A stretch of 64,000 nt of DNA from positions 1 to 64,000 of the forward strand of contig MPUH01000007.1 in the NCBI GenBank assembly GCA_001970955.1, written 5' to 3'. The position numbers and the translations under genes are program-made. The DNA comes from Stentor coeruleus (Eukaryota > Ciliophora > Heterotrichea > Heterotrichida > Stentoridae). Position 1 is the first letter of the stretch. Every line of letters begins with the position of its first letter. The notes under the pieces were generated by a model. It saw nothing but the letters and a program-made list of their open reading frames with translations. It ran no database searches and was not told the origin of the DNA. This document shows, piece after piece, positions 10,001-18,714 of the stretch.

Positions 10001-10157
10001 ACTTTTGTAAACGTAAACGTGAAAGACTTGAGTTAAGGCTTGTAATGTCGTTTAAAAGAGATTCAATTAAAGGCATAGAGTCTATTGAGAAGGTTTGTTT
10101 GTAATTTAAAGCTTCGAGTTTGTTTTTCAAAATTTTGAATTTCCGTTGTTCTTCCAT
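7080..10157 (-). CDS. CEP135: CEP135/Bld10-like centriole cartwheel protein
   Basis: A 1,025-aa coiled-coil protein of the basal body. The N-terminus, FKILKNKLEALNYKQTFSIDSMPLIESLLNDI, matches the conserved CEP135/Bld10 start (R..LD.LGY.Q.L.VE.LPLVEKLF.DL). Heptad-rich coiled coil fills almost everything from about 40 to 1,025, with no globular domain or membrane segment. The C-terminus (SDLYKQIEIYKAESVKLEMSYMKLLDELNQ) is consistent with the family. Human CEP135 is 1,140 aa, so the length fits. The known role is linking the cartwheel to triplet microtubules, apt for a multiciliated cell. A single frame covers the gene, which has an ATG start and a TAG stop. The plus-strand readings within it are shadows. 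Confidence 0.85.
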   Translation of the reverse strand: MEEQRKFKILKNKLEALNYKQTFSIDSMPLIESLLNDITSLNSSLSRLRLQKSDPEGIRELSERVEYLNREKLRLEEELQRGNIHTNTFEDLESLNKNITDLRRENKVLSQKLLSMQSTKRDTLDGKSKDNIDKLFADFNFLKQQLDDTEENSQKYAYENKILQDKIRMLEGQIVSLKKELELSIFTIKDITNERKSASEEYYSLKKVITGYESKCSAYEEENNSLRNDLQKIQMYGRSLEQQLSILNKDINKNRNELEMNSSTKIRLSSQLESLQRQIDILQNENKKLTSFHDDDRRLIADLENKCKEFEEVYKTSQDKIRVIQRESQNFFDTIRDKSEEIRMRDQARKNLEKELKDAKIYMIKYNESQEEISRLRVVVDELNDEIRKFRDETRDLKNSVKYKDDDTKQYKNYLDQMNKDCDMLKRKLEEENMKVESLNAMIRSYAQTEEQLKISKSQYEDSVFREKQLRKELEQFQMIVQKSEEKFQAVQKQQESLQGKVNFYEQENGKIQKNLSDLLAKDNAKAVEFGRYENRIRENYCEIEDLKGKIIELENVNKTLNDEIRERHKGYTAEQNHLSRQIVQLKEYILSIETIRSELIKKLENFQVSDMEKDKNLKNFRDEVTQIKKQLQISERNCNDGLIERERNLKEIDSLQYENSRRVEEISSLKSQIKRLTGENDDLKSKNKSSQENEENYKRCWRDSEIEKARVTEINLSLNLQLEDSKKSCLKLQSQIQDITKDLSYSENKLKNLEEKQKGLNYEKDNFALKVDEIGKELRNEIEVSANALKDKDELSQKLRIISEEYDKLIRAYDFLNLDFKKLTTKTIAGENLIESLKKQEDIYVRTIKQLEDDVRNALRAKEVAEYKRIDAEKNSENLVKDMHSVKSLTRDFDINRDDNFRKIVSLENEKSFLESRCRSLENEVENLKSQIDYEKHRFLEQETRSLGNKESFRRYELDDERTKSLKFSNSEHLISDLYKQIEIYKAESVKLEMSYMKLLDELNQTKHMLNRAEARVAELEIRR

Positions 10158-10514
10158 GAATTTTTTTTTTCAACTGTAGAATTTGATTTAAGTAAAAAAG
10201 GTGGATTATGGGTTTTAGTTGTTTTTAGTAAGTTTGTGTTGGGTAGAGATTTGGAAAATATAGATAAAAGGTTGTTATGATAAGAGGGAAAAATAAAGTG
10301 AAATATGAGTTTGAGGGTAAAGTAGAAGGATTTGAGGAATATGCTAATTTGAAGTTTTTTAAAAGAAAATATTAATCAGTATGATATTTAATAAACAAAC
10401 AAACTTTGATTAATGGTTTAAAACAAAGATATTTTAATATAAATATATGAAGGTCTTATTCGTAAGTATAGATTTTGCGGTAGTATTATATTTAAAAACT
10501 TTTTATTTAAATCT
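10158..10514. other. Intergenic, 5' flank of CEP135
   Basis: About 360 nt. The first 200 nt are strikingly G-rich and C-poor on the plus strand (C-rich and G-poor on the CEP135 sense strand). The remainder is AT-rich. No gene seen. Confidence 0.5.
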
Positions 10515-11252
10515 TCATAAGGTTATAGCTGATTCCAAATCTGCTACAGTCTCATCATTATCTTCTGAATTAATTTCAATTAATTCTCCTAATTCTGCAA
10601 TTGAAGGAAGAGTACTACAAAGTTCAAAGTTTCCTTCAGGTTTAGTCAATTCAAGTGTTTTAAATATTTCATCTTGCAAGTAAAATTTTAATATAAGCCA
10701 CTTATCATAGCATTCTAATGTATGAATTGTCATTTCACAACATTTAAAACCAAATTTTTTCTTAAGATCTTCAGGATTAAGGCTAGAAAACACTAGTTCA
10801 ATAAATATAAAAAAAGACTCTCTAACAGCTTGATTAGAAAAATATTCTCTACAAAAAGTGTTATTAAAACTGCTTTCGATATCTTTTTTTGTATTAATTC
10901 TTTTAGATTTCCCATCTGTCAGAGGACCTGAATCTGTTTTTGATACTAAGTCTAATTCATAAGCATTTTCGGTATAGAAATCTTGAAATAATCGATAGTA
11001 GCGTAGTTGATTTTTATCTTTACTGTTGAACTTTGAGATACCTTTAATAGGTAATTTACTATCCATAATGCTTCTTATTAACTTTTTATGTCCTCTGATT
11101 ATTTTACACCTTACGTATTCTTTTTTAGGATGAGATCCTGATTTTTTTAATGATTTAAATTTTCTCATGATTAGAGTTTCTGCTTTTCTTTTCCGAATAT
11201 CGTCTTTAAATATATAAAATCTTTTGTCAAGCTTTTTGTATTGCCCATTCAT
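10515..11252 (-). CDS. Unknown basic protein, 245 aa
   Basis: I do not recognise a family. The frame runs from MNGQYKKLDKRFYIF to a TGA stop. The first third is very basic (RKRKAETLIMRKFKSLKKSGSHPKKEYVRCKIIRGHKKLIRSIM). The middle includes FNSKDKNQLRYYRLFQDFYTEN. The C-terminal half looks like a folded helical domain (ESFFIFIELVFSSLNPEDLKKKFGFKCCEMTIHTLECYDKWLILKFYLQDEIF) ending in an acidic tail. There is no signal peptide or membrane helix. The basic N-terminus suggests nucleic-acid binding or nuclear location, but nothing diagnostic is visible. Amino-acid composition argues for a real gene rather than chance. Confidence 0.7.
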   Translation of the reverse strand: MNGQYKKLDKRFYIFKDDIRKRKAETLIMRKFKSLKKSGSHPKKEYVRCKIIRGHKKLIRSIMDSKLPIKGISKFNSKDKNQLRYYRLFQDFYTENAYELDLVSKTDSGPLTDGKSKRINTKKDIESSFNNTFCREYFSNQAVRESFFIFIELVFSSLNPEDLKKKFGFKCCEMTIHTLECYDKWLILKFYLQDEIFKTLELTKPEGNFELCSTLPSIAELGELIEINSEDNDETVADLESAITL

Positions 11253-11774
11253 TTATTATTATTGAATAAAGTCTACTTTAGATAGTCTGATAATATTTAA
11301 AGAAATTATTTTTGTGTTTTATATAACGAAATATTTCAATTGATATAAACTAAAAGTAACTAATCAAGCATGAAAGCATTTTTGAAACACTCAAATATAC
11401 TGCCTTTTATCTTTTTATTTGATTTACAACATGCTAATATAGATATTTTCAAGATAAAGTTTACTCCCAAGACTTTATCAAAATAACAAATAGCTAGTGA
11501 ATTTGTTATACCTAAATTCCTTAGAACTTTTATAAACTATATCAGTAAAGCCCTTGCTTTGAATTCTGGTAAAAAAATTACTGGAAAAATGTTGAACAAA
11601 GTATATCTCAAGATATTTAAATAATATATCAATTGATATGAATATACTATTTTCAATGTAAAGGCATGAAAATGATGATTTAAAGATATTATGACTCAGC
11701 ATTTAGTGTGATGTTATAGAGTGGCTCTAATTTAATATTAAAAATGCAATAACTTAGCTTATAATTTGCAAAAT
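11253..11774. other. Divergent intergene without a supported gene
   Basis: About 520 nt of AT-rich sequence between a minus-strand and a plus-strand gene. A 74-codon minus frame at 11478-11702 has the Phe/Ile/Tyr-rich composition expected by chance in AT-rich DNA. I do not call it. Confidence 0.5.
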
Positions 11775-12224
11775 ATGCAAAAGAAATCATCTGTTTCACA
11801 CAAGGTTCTTCCCTTAACAATTAAGCACAAGAAACCAGAGGTACCAACAATCAAACTTTTGCCAAAACTGCGAAACACTGCAAAAGTTTTGCCAGACCTA
11901 ACAGACTCAACAACTTCGAATTCTAAATCCGCAAGCTTTATTTTACCAGCAAGGAGTTCTAAAAAAACAAGTTCTGCTATTGTACGATCAAGAGATCAAT
12001 TTACAGATATAAGTGATTCTTTATGCTATGAAGAGTACAAAAAGGCTGAAATAATGCGTTCAAGAAAAATTTTAGACTCTAAATACCCATATTGGTTTAT
12101 TGATTCATTCAAAGAACTTGATTTAAGCCGTAGTCTTAGACCACAGATGCAAAACGGGCCTGAAGCTTTCAATGCACATTTAAATCAAGGCCTCAAAAAT
12201 TGGAATACTGTAATTTCTAAATAG
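11775..12224 (+). CDS. Unknown small basic protein, 149 aa
   Basis: I take the first ATG (11775), giving MQKKSSVSHKVLPLTIKHKKPEVPTIKLLPKL. An in-frame TTG at 11766 is upstream but is not a plausible eukaryotic start. The N-terminal 70 residues are Lys/Pro/Ser-rich and probably disordered. The C-terminal half is more structured and Tyr/Trp-bearing (SLCYEEYKKAEIMRSRKILDSKYPYWFIDSFKELDLSRSLRPQMQNGPEAFNAHLNQGLKNWNTVI). No known domain is recognised. The non-random composition and the stop at 12222-12224 support a gene. Function unknown. Confidence 0.65.
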   Translation: MQKKSSVSHKVLPLTIKHKKPEVPTIKLLPKLRNTAKVLPDLTDSTTSNSKSASFILPARSSKKTSSAIVRSRDQFTDISDSLCYEEYKKAEIMRSRKILDSKYPYWFIDSFKELDLSRSLRPQMQNGPEAFNAHLNQGLKNWNTVISK

Positions 12225-12612
12225 CAAATGCAAGAAAAGACCTTACCAAAGCTAAAAAATTAATAATAAAGTAAACCTTTCATATATAATAATCTTTTAA
12301 ACAATCTTTTACAAAGAATATTTTAATCACAACTGAAAAAGCAGGTCAGCATGATAAGGTCATATATAAAAACTTTATATTGAAGTAATTAAATAGTTAA
12401 TAAAAAGTTACTATATTTTTTAAACATATCACGAATAATATTTTATACTTGAATTAATCATCAGTATTACTACTATAAATCCATCTCTATTTTTTCAAAC
12501 TTATCATAATAATACAATATATTACAAAGTATAAATTATTTTATTATTTTTTCTATATACAATCTCCTAAGTTCATAAACTTCAAAAAAATTATTCTAAT
12601 CATCTGCTAATT
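12225..12612. other. Convergent intergene, nothing recognised
   Basis: About 390 nt of very AT-rich sequence between the 3' ends of the 11775 gene and Arp2. I see no gene, repeat or structured element. Confidence 0.5.
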
Positions 12613-13773
12613 TCACCCAACCCTATAAACAATTCTAGACCCTTCTTCAGCCCAATTCTCTCTTGTAATCCACTGTTCCTCATTATTTTCAATTATCAAC
12701 GCGACAATAGCAGCACCAAGAAAAACAAGTGTTTTCCTATTTAAAGGATCTAAAACCTTACATTTACACCCAAACTCAATCTCAAAAAACTTATCTCTAA
12801 GACTTTTTTGTACTCTTTGCCCAAAACCTGGAAACATAGTTGTCCCACCATTAACAATAATATTTTTTGCTAACAAAACCTTATAATCCTCTGGAGCTTC
12901 TTTTAAAGATTCATAAATCATATCAATAACCCCAAAGCTCTCTTTACCAATAATCATAGGGTCAAACATAACTTCTGCCGCTTGAAACCTTTCACTACCA
13001 ATTTTAACCCAATTTCCATCAGGGAGTTTATAAGCCATATTAGAATTTGTTGTATTTTTATACAATTCAAGTTCATCTTTAGGATTTACAGCAACATAAC
13101 AGCAATTTTCTTTAATTTCTCTTACTTGGTCAATATCGAAAGATGTAAACAACTGATATCCACGTTTTAATAGTAAATGTGAAAGATAAGTTGTTATATC
13201 ATGACCTGCTATATCCATTCGTTTTAAACTACTTGTAAGTAATTTGCTATCACATACTGGGACACAATGTGTAACCCCATCTCCGCTATCTACAACAAGT
13301 CCTGTATTTAATCCTTGAGCAATCATTGTTAATAAACCTTGAGTTTCAATTTTACATTTTATAAATTGAAACCCTTCAAGCATATTTTCAAGTATTTTTT
13401 CTCTGTTAATTAAAGGGTTTAATGGTGCTTCAGTCAAAAAAACTGATGTGTTTAATGGGTCTATTTGCATCTAGATTATGATTACTTTGTTTATAAACCC
13501 ATAAGACCAGATTTTCGACATAGATTCCCAATCTTTTATAATACCATGTTCAATTGGTCTTATTAGTTCTAGATTCCAAAGCATGGGTTTTATATCTTGA
13601 TCAAAGTAGTCTTTCTGAATAATTTTTACATTTATGTGTTCTTGGGGATAATCTGAATATTTGTATCTTCTGTTAGGTCGACCAAGAAGAGTTGGGATTG
13701 TATAGTCAGGGTAAATGCTATAGGACCAACCTAGCTTTATGCTGCCTGAGCCTGTATCACATACTACTGACAT
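12613..13773 (-). CDS. ARP2: Actin-related protein 2 (Arp2), two exons
   Basis: Arp2 is a subunit of the Arp2/3 complex, which nucleates branched actin filaments. Exons 13773-13486 and 13470-12613 join over a 15-nt intron to give 381 aa, close to the usual 390-395. Phosphate-binding loops VCDTGSGSIKLGW (near the N-terminus) and VVDSGDGVTH, and the adenosine-site motif NGGTTMFPG, are present. Features favouring Arp2 over actin include LDP.NRKTLVFLGAAIVA, MDIAGHDITTYLSHLLLKRGY and YKLPDGNWVKIGSERFQAAEVMFDP. These align with Arp2 DIAGRDITRYL..LLLLRGY and YTLPDGR.IKVGGERFEAPE. No other Arp2/3 subunit is in this window. Confidence 0.9.
13471..13485 (-). other. 15-nt intron in Arp2
   Basis: Coding-strand sequence GTAATCATAATCTAG in phase 0. 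Its removal joins KIWSYGFINK to MQIDPLNTSVFLTEAPLNP exactly where actin-family alignment demands continuity. Confidence 0.95.
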
Positions 13774-13940
13774 ATTAGAAATCTTAATATTTTTTTTTTA
13801 TTTGTTGAAATATTATAATTTATAGGTATTAATTGTAGCTATCTTGTAATTATTATCATGAGTGAATATTTATTTTAAAATCACTAGATTTTATCAAGTA
13901 TAAAAATCAGATCACAAGTTATACTATTAAAAAAATATCA

Positions 13941-15629
13941 TTAAGCTAACATTGATTTGTTTTGAATCAACATTTTAATATTCGATTTCTCTCCTCTAGC
14001 TATAAGAATCCAAGCAATATCTTTACGTTCTTCAGGACTACTCGCACTTTGAAATCTTTTAACTAAATCTTGACTGGAGTTAATAGCTAAAGATATACAA
14101 TTAAATTGTTTATGTAAATGTTCTTTCTGCACTTCTCTTGGTACACCTTGAATAGAAGAATCACTTTGTTTAGCTTCAAAAAATATCGATATAGACTTAA
14201 GGTCATTTTTAAGTTCTTGAATCCTTTCTTCTGATGATTTCAACGATTTGGTTTTTATCACAGCAAGTTTCCATGACTCTAAAAAATACCCAAAACTGTA
14301 TTTTAAAACATCACAAAAAACACATAAAGGTAACTGTTCTGAAAGTCTTTGATAATAATCTCTCATAATCGTTAAAAAATACGTAGCAGTATAAGGTTCA
14401 TATAAAGAAATAAAAATATATGAAAACTCTCCTCTGATTATCACATAAGCAAGAAGGTCAGCAATTTTCATAAGCGAATTTTCTAATATTGTACTACATG
14501 TTTTAAGCAAATCCTCGGCGTTTTTAAAGTTCTCAACTATACTTTCAATCGACCCTAGAAACTCATATAAAACATTGACTCTAACTATAACTTTATTCAT
14601 AACCTCCCAACTTGGTTTTTGTATACCTTTAACGTATTTTGAAAACTCAGTCATACAAACATCTACTCCTTGACTTAATAAATACATTAAACTTGGACTT
14701 TCTTGTTTTTTCACATAAGCTAATAAGAATTCTCCTATCCCTGCAATTTTCAAACATATGTCTCTTATAAAAGTTTCTATATATACTTCCCAATATTCAC
14801 TTGAATTCCGATATTTATCTTTTAACTCTTCGATTATCCCTTGGATGCAACTTTCTATAAAATCTGAGAGTTTTTCTGTATATTCGTCAGTGTTTTCAAA
14901 GAATTTTTCAATTTCAATAAATATGCTTGAGGTTTTTGGGGTAAGCCATTCTTCTAGGATTCTATTAATATTTTGCTGATTTCCTAAGATTTTATCAAGG
15001 ATTTCATCAGGGTCTTCAGAATCTTTATGCTTTTTTTCTTTGTTTATTAAGATATCAGTGATTTTTTCTTTGATGTGTTCTTCGATTTCTAACATTTTTA
15101 TGTTTAGGTTGTGTTTTATTTCGTTTAAAACGTTGCTGTTTCTTTCTTGTATTTCTTTCATGCTTTTTTTAGCTGTTTCGACCTGACTTTCTAAAACATT
15201 TTCTTCGTTTTCTTTTGAATCTACAAGAAAAGCTGCGTAATTAGCAAGTTTGCTTCGATAATCTTGTTCGCATATATAACAAGCTTCAATAAGTTTATGA
15301 TAAGAATCTTTAAAGTCTAGTTTAAGTCTGGAGATTTCCCTTACAGATATCATTTCTAAGGTTTTTGATAGCTGATAATGAGTGTTTTGTGATAAAGATA
15401 TGTGGTTTTTAAGTATTTTTAAACAGTCTTGAATTGGTTCATGCTTGATTTTTTCTAAACGTGCTAGACTACCTGTTTTATCCATAAAAGATAGTAATGC
15501 TGAGGAGTAAGTGTACTCAACCCCACACCAGTCGCGTAAAAAGTCGCTAAGCATACTCAAAGTTCCATTAAAAGCCTTCTTTTTGGTCTTGAGCTGAGAT
15601 ATCATGTCTAACTCTTCAGTTTTTCTCAT
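13941..15629 (-). CDS. F-BAR/FCH-like protein with Sec6-like C-terminal region
   Basis: A 562-aa all-helical protein. Residues 10-125 (KKAFNGTLSMLSDFLRDWCGVEYTYSSALLSFM...) have the look of an FCH/F-BAR N-terminus: a helix, then an 'RxxvEx-YaxxL' pattern, then long helices (125-215) rich in Lys/Glu. BAR domains bind and bend membranes. From about 330 the sequence resembles the exocyst subunit Sec6/EXOC3 C-terminus. A helix pair with FLESWKLAVIKTKSLKSSEERIQELKNDLKSISIFFEA is followed by a helical end. Domain calls are by eye and only moderate. The gene is divergent from the 15732 gene with 102 nt between starts. Confidence 0.6.
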   Translation of the reverse strand: MRKTEELDMISQLKTKKKAFNGTLSMLSDFLRDWCGVEYTYSSALLSFMDKTGSLARLEKIKHEPIQDCLKILKNHISLSQNTHYQLSKTLEMISVREISRLKLDFKDSYHKLIEACYICEQDYRSKLANYAAFLVDSKENEENVLESQVETAKKSMKEIQERNSNVLNEIKHNLNIKMLEIEEHIKEKITDILINKEKKHKDSEDPDEILDKILGNQQNINRILEEWLTPKTSSIFIEIEKFFENTDEYTEKLSDFIESCIQGIIEELKDKYRNSSEYWEVYIETFIRDICLKIAGIGEFLLAYVKKQESPSLMYLLSQGVDVCMTEFSKYVKGIQKPSWEVMNKVIVRVNVLYEFLGSIESIVENFKNAEDLLKTCSTILENSLMKIADLLAYVIIRGEFSYIFISLYEPYTATYFLTIMRDYYQRLSEQLPLCVFCDVLKYSFGYFLESWKLAVIKTKSLKSSEERIQELKNDLKSISIFFEAKQSDSSIQGVPREVQKEHLHKQFNCISLAINSSQDLVKRFQSASSPEERKDIAWILIARGEKSNIKMLIQNKSMLA

Positions 15630-15731
15630 AATAATAATTAATGATACAATTCACATTTACACTAACTTTTTCATTCAAATTCCCTTAATCCTAACTTTCA
15701 TTCTAAACTGTTTTTTAAATAAATAAGAATA
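15630..15731. promoter_or_regulatory. Compact bidirectional 5' region
   Basis: Only 102 nt separate two divergent start codons, so any promoters and 5' leaders of both genes must fit here. The sequence is AT-rich, with no motif I can name. Confidence 0.45.
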
Positions 15732-17753
15732 ATGTATGGTGAAAATAGTATGAATCGGATCAACGACTCATTAGCTAGAGCAATGGAAGAAATTGATCTC
15801 AACATAGACACAAGTTCTGCTGAGGATGCAGACACTTTAAAAATAGATATTGATAAACTTCGATCCAGTACTGAAGATCAAATATTAAAACTTCGAGAGG
15901 AATACTTACAAAAAGAATCAGAACTCTTAGTTCAACTTTCCGAAGAAGAAAAAATCGCTATGATAAACTCAAGGCCAGAATGCTTATTTTCAGAAAGTTC
16001 TCCATTAGTAATTGATGATGGTAAAGCTTTAAATGAATATATTGAAAAAGAAGCGCAGTTATGGGTATCTCCTAATAAAAACAATAGAGATTTTGGGTTT
16101 TCTCCTGATAGATCGAAGAAAACAGCTAAAGATGATTTGGTCGAACTTGAAAGTAGGATTAAAGCAGAAATGGAAGCTGAATATTCAAAAAGCGAAGCTG
16201 ATTTAGTTAAAGAATATGAAGGGAAAATGGAAAATGCGGTTAGAGATGTTGAGATAAAATTAAACCAGTATTGGGAATCACGGGCTGATGAACTTGAGGA
16301 AAAAATCAAAGCGCTTGAAGATTCTAAGCCGAAAACAGCTAAAGATCTAGATAAGAAGTATCAAGAATATTATGAAGAATTACTAGAAAAGGAAAAAGAA
16401 GAACTAGCAGAAGAGCTAGAAGGGAAGATTAGAGAAAAGTATGAGTTGCTATTACAGCAAGAAATGAATAGTACAAGTGGATTAGACTTCGAAACTGAAA
16501 GACAAATAAGAGAAGAGATGGAGTATGCTTTTCAGCAGAGATTAAGAGATGAGAAACAGGCTTGGGAAGCTGAAATCGAAGCCAACATCATGCACGAACT
16601 CCGTAAAAAGTCCGACTTCAGCCTCAAGCAAAAAATCGAAGCAATTGAAGAAAGAGTGAAAAATGAAGCTACCCAAGAAATCAACAACAAAATCTCTGAA
16701 ATCAAAAAAAAAGCTGATGAAAAAATCTCAAAATACCTTGCAGATTCCCAAAAAGATGATATAGAAGCTTTAAGACAAACTTTTAAAGATGAGTACAAAC
16801 AAAAACTCAGATCAGAACAAGATTCAACCTTAAAAGCATATTTAGACCCAAAGCAAAAAATGCTCATAGAGCAAGAACTAAGAAAAGAACTAACAGAAAA
16901 ACTAGAAAAAGAAATATATGAAGAAGCTGAACAAAACTTAAGAGCTAAAGTTAAAAACGAACTTGCAGAATTATATAAAAATAGGCAAAAAAAACTTAGA
17001 CAAGATATGAAAAATAAACTCAAACATGCTGAAGAAAAGCTTAATGAACAGTGTAAGTCTGAAATCGAACAACAAGTTTCTGAGATTGTTGCGAAAAGAG
17101 AAAAAGAGCTTATGAGTGACTATAAAAAACAACTGGAAAGGAATAAAAAAGAAATTGAAGCCCAGTTGACTAAAGAATTCGAAGCTAAGTATTTAAAAGA
17201 ACGAGAAGCACTTAATGATGAGTTGACTGAAATAACAAAAAACAAAGCTTTATTAACTGCTCAGTTAAAAAGTGTGAAACAACAAAAAAAGGAAGAGTTA
17301 TCAAGAATAAAAAAACAAAGGGAAGAAATACATGAAAAACTTCAAGAACTTGCCCAACCAGTACTTGAAGTTAAGCCTACTCCACCTCCTGTAAAGTCGC
17401 ATATTTTTTCAAATGAAGATCTTGAAGAACATTATCATGAGAATAAAACTGCTATTTCACCTATTCCTGCTAATGAGTCTGTAGAAAAAGTTAAAAGTTC
17501 AAGTTATTTTCAGCATGAGCCAATTGTTGTTGAATCAGTTGCTAGAATAATTCCTTCTCCTGTAGTTCAAGAAAAGGTTGAAATTGAGCCAAATCGTAGA
17601 AGGTTGTTACCAAGATATAATACTCAGGATTTGTTGAATCAGATATTATCGCAGAATAATGAGGAAATACGTAAAGCTCATAAATCATTGGAAGATACTC
17701 AAGAACTCCCAGTTTATTATAGGAAACTCATTGAGTATCCTTCTAAAAAATAA
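15732..17753 (+). CDS. Long charged coiled-coil protein, 673 aa
   Basis: I recognise no specific family. Residues 40-560 are almost continuous alpha-helical, Glu/Lys-rich heptads (KEKEELAEELEGKIREKYELL, EEMEYAFQQRLRDEKQAWEAEIEANIMHELRKKSDFSLKQKIE). The C-terminal 110 residues are less charged and Pro-bearing (LEVKPTPPPVKSHIFSNEDLEEHYHENKTAISPIP). They end with a conserved-looking LLNQILSQNNEEIRKAHKSL...PVYYRKLIEYP. There is no motor, membrane or signal segment. A structural or basal-body scaffold role is a guess from its shape. An in-frame ATG at 15750 is an alternative start six codons in. Confidence 0.75.
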   Translation: MYGENSMNRINDSLARAMEEIDLNIDTSSAEDADTLKIDIDKLRSSTEDQILKLREEYLQKESELLVQLSEEEKIAMINSRPECLFSESSPLVIDDGKALNEYIEKEAQLWVSPNKNNRDFGFSPDRSKKTAKDDLVELESRIKAEMEAEYSKSEADLVKEYEGKMENAVRDVEIKLNQYWESRADELEEKIKALEDSKPKTAKDLDKKYQEYYEELLEKEKEELAEELEGKIREKYELLLQQEMNSTSGLDFETERQIREEMEYAFQQRLRDEKQAWEAEIEANIMHELRKKSDFSLKQKIEAIEERVKNEATQEINNKISEIKKKADEKISKYLADSQKDDIEALRQTFKDEYKQKLRSEQDSTLKAYLDPKQKMLIEQELRKELTEKLEKEIYEEAEQNLRAKVKNELAELYKNRQKKLRQDMKNKLKHAEEKLNEQCKSEIEQQVSEIVAKREKELMSDYKKQLERNKKEIEAQLTKEFEAKYLKEREALNDELTEITKNKALLTAQLKSVKQQKKEELSRIKKQREEIHEKLQELAQPVLEVKPTPPPVKSHIFSNEDLEEHYHENKTAISPIPANESVEKVKSSSYFQHEPIVVESVARIIPSPVVQEKVEIEPNRRRLLPRYNTQDLLNQILSQNNEEIRKAHKSLEDTQELPVYYRKLIEYPSKK

Positions 17754-17965
17754 GTAGATTAATAATATAGTACTAGGATTTATAGGTTTAGTTATTGTAA
17801 AATTTATTAGTATATTTAAATGTTATTTCTTAAGCATTAATTATAGTTATAAATACTAAAATTATTTTGCATATTTTTTAAGCAGTAAATTATTTCTACT
17901 TATATCAATCATCTCCACTCAAGTCATGACATAATTTTTTAGACTTGTTTAATGTAAATTTTATT

Positions 17966-18714
17966 ATGAACGAACCCACTAAAATTCCTTCAGGATTTTA
18001 TTCTCACCGATACCTAAAAAACCTAACTTCAAAAAGACCGAAAACTGCTAGAGATCAGAACCCAAGCTTAAAAGTTTTGCCATTGAAAAATTTATTAAGA
18101 AAATCCTCAAATGCCATTCAAAAAGAACACCCTGAAGACAGAGATAAACATAAATCTTTGAAGCAATTGAAATCTTCAGCTTCAGAGGAGGTGCTTAAAT
18201 TCCCTATGGAAAAACCTCAAAAAAGTATATCAAAACCATCCTATTCAATATATAAATTAGAAAAAAGTTGTAGTGTTGCTACAATAGTCATAAAAAGTTA
18301 TGATAAGCTCCCTGTAAAAAGTGAGAATACTAATGGGAAATCTTTAAGCTTAGATAGGAATATCAGTGAAAGTAGTACTAAAATAATTAGCGACCTGACA
18401 AAAAATTGGGAGATACCTAAAAACAAAACCACTTATAAAATGAAAAATCAAAAAATTGAGTTTAATAGCGCCCCACAGACTACAAACCGTCAAAGCAATA
18501 CGAAAAAAGTTGTGTTTAAAGGAGAAAATATGGTTAAAAGCTACCCATTTGTGAAACTTGCTAGGATGTTTGCTAATAATTGCATACAAANTTTAAAGGA
18601 GAAAATATGGTTAAAAGCTACCCATTTGTGAAACTTGCTAGGATGTTTGCTAATAATTGCATACAAAATGTTGATTTCTGCGTCACTTCTACACGCAGAG
18701 GACCGTTTACATAA
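17966..18714 (+). CDS. Unknown basic protein, interrupted by a contig join
   Basis: Start ATG 17966 (MNEPTKIPSGFYSHRYLKNL). The in-frame TTG upstream is not a plausible start. The frame runs to the N at 18591. Counting the duplicated 76 nt once, it continues NCIQNVDFCVTSTRRGPFT to a TAA at 18712-18714, giving 223 aa, and (749-77) nt is divisible by three. The protein is Lys/Ser/Asn-rich and largely disordered, without a recognisable domain. A conserved-looking C-terminus contains VVFKGENMVKSYPFVKLARMFANNC. Function unknown. Confidence 0.6.
18515..18667. repeat. Contig-join artefact: 76-nt identical copies either side of an N
   Basis: 18515-18590 and 18592-18667 are identical, with N at 18591. 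Counting one copy restores the open frame of the 17966 gene. This indicates an unmerged contig overlap. Confidence 0.9.

Noticed and set aside
11478-11702. 74-codon minus-strand frame
   Set aside because: Phe/Ile/Tyr/Ser-rich composition typical of chance AT-rich reading; no domain and no start context.
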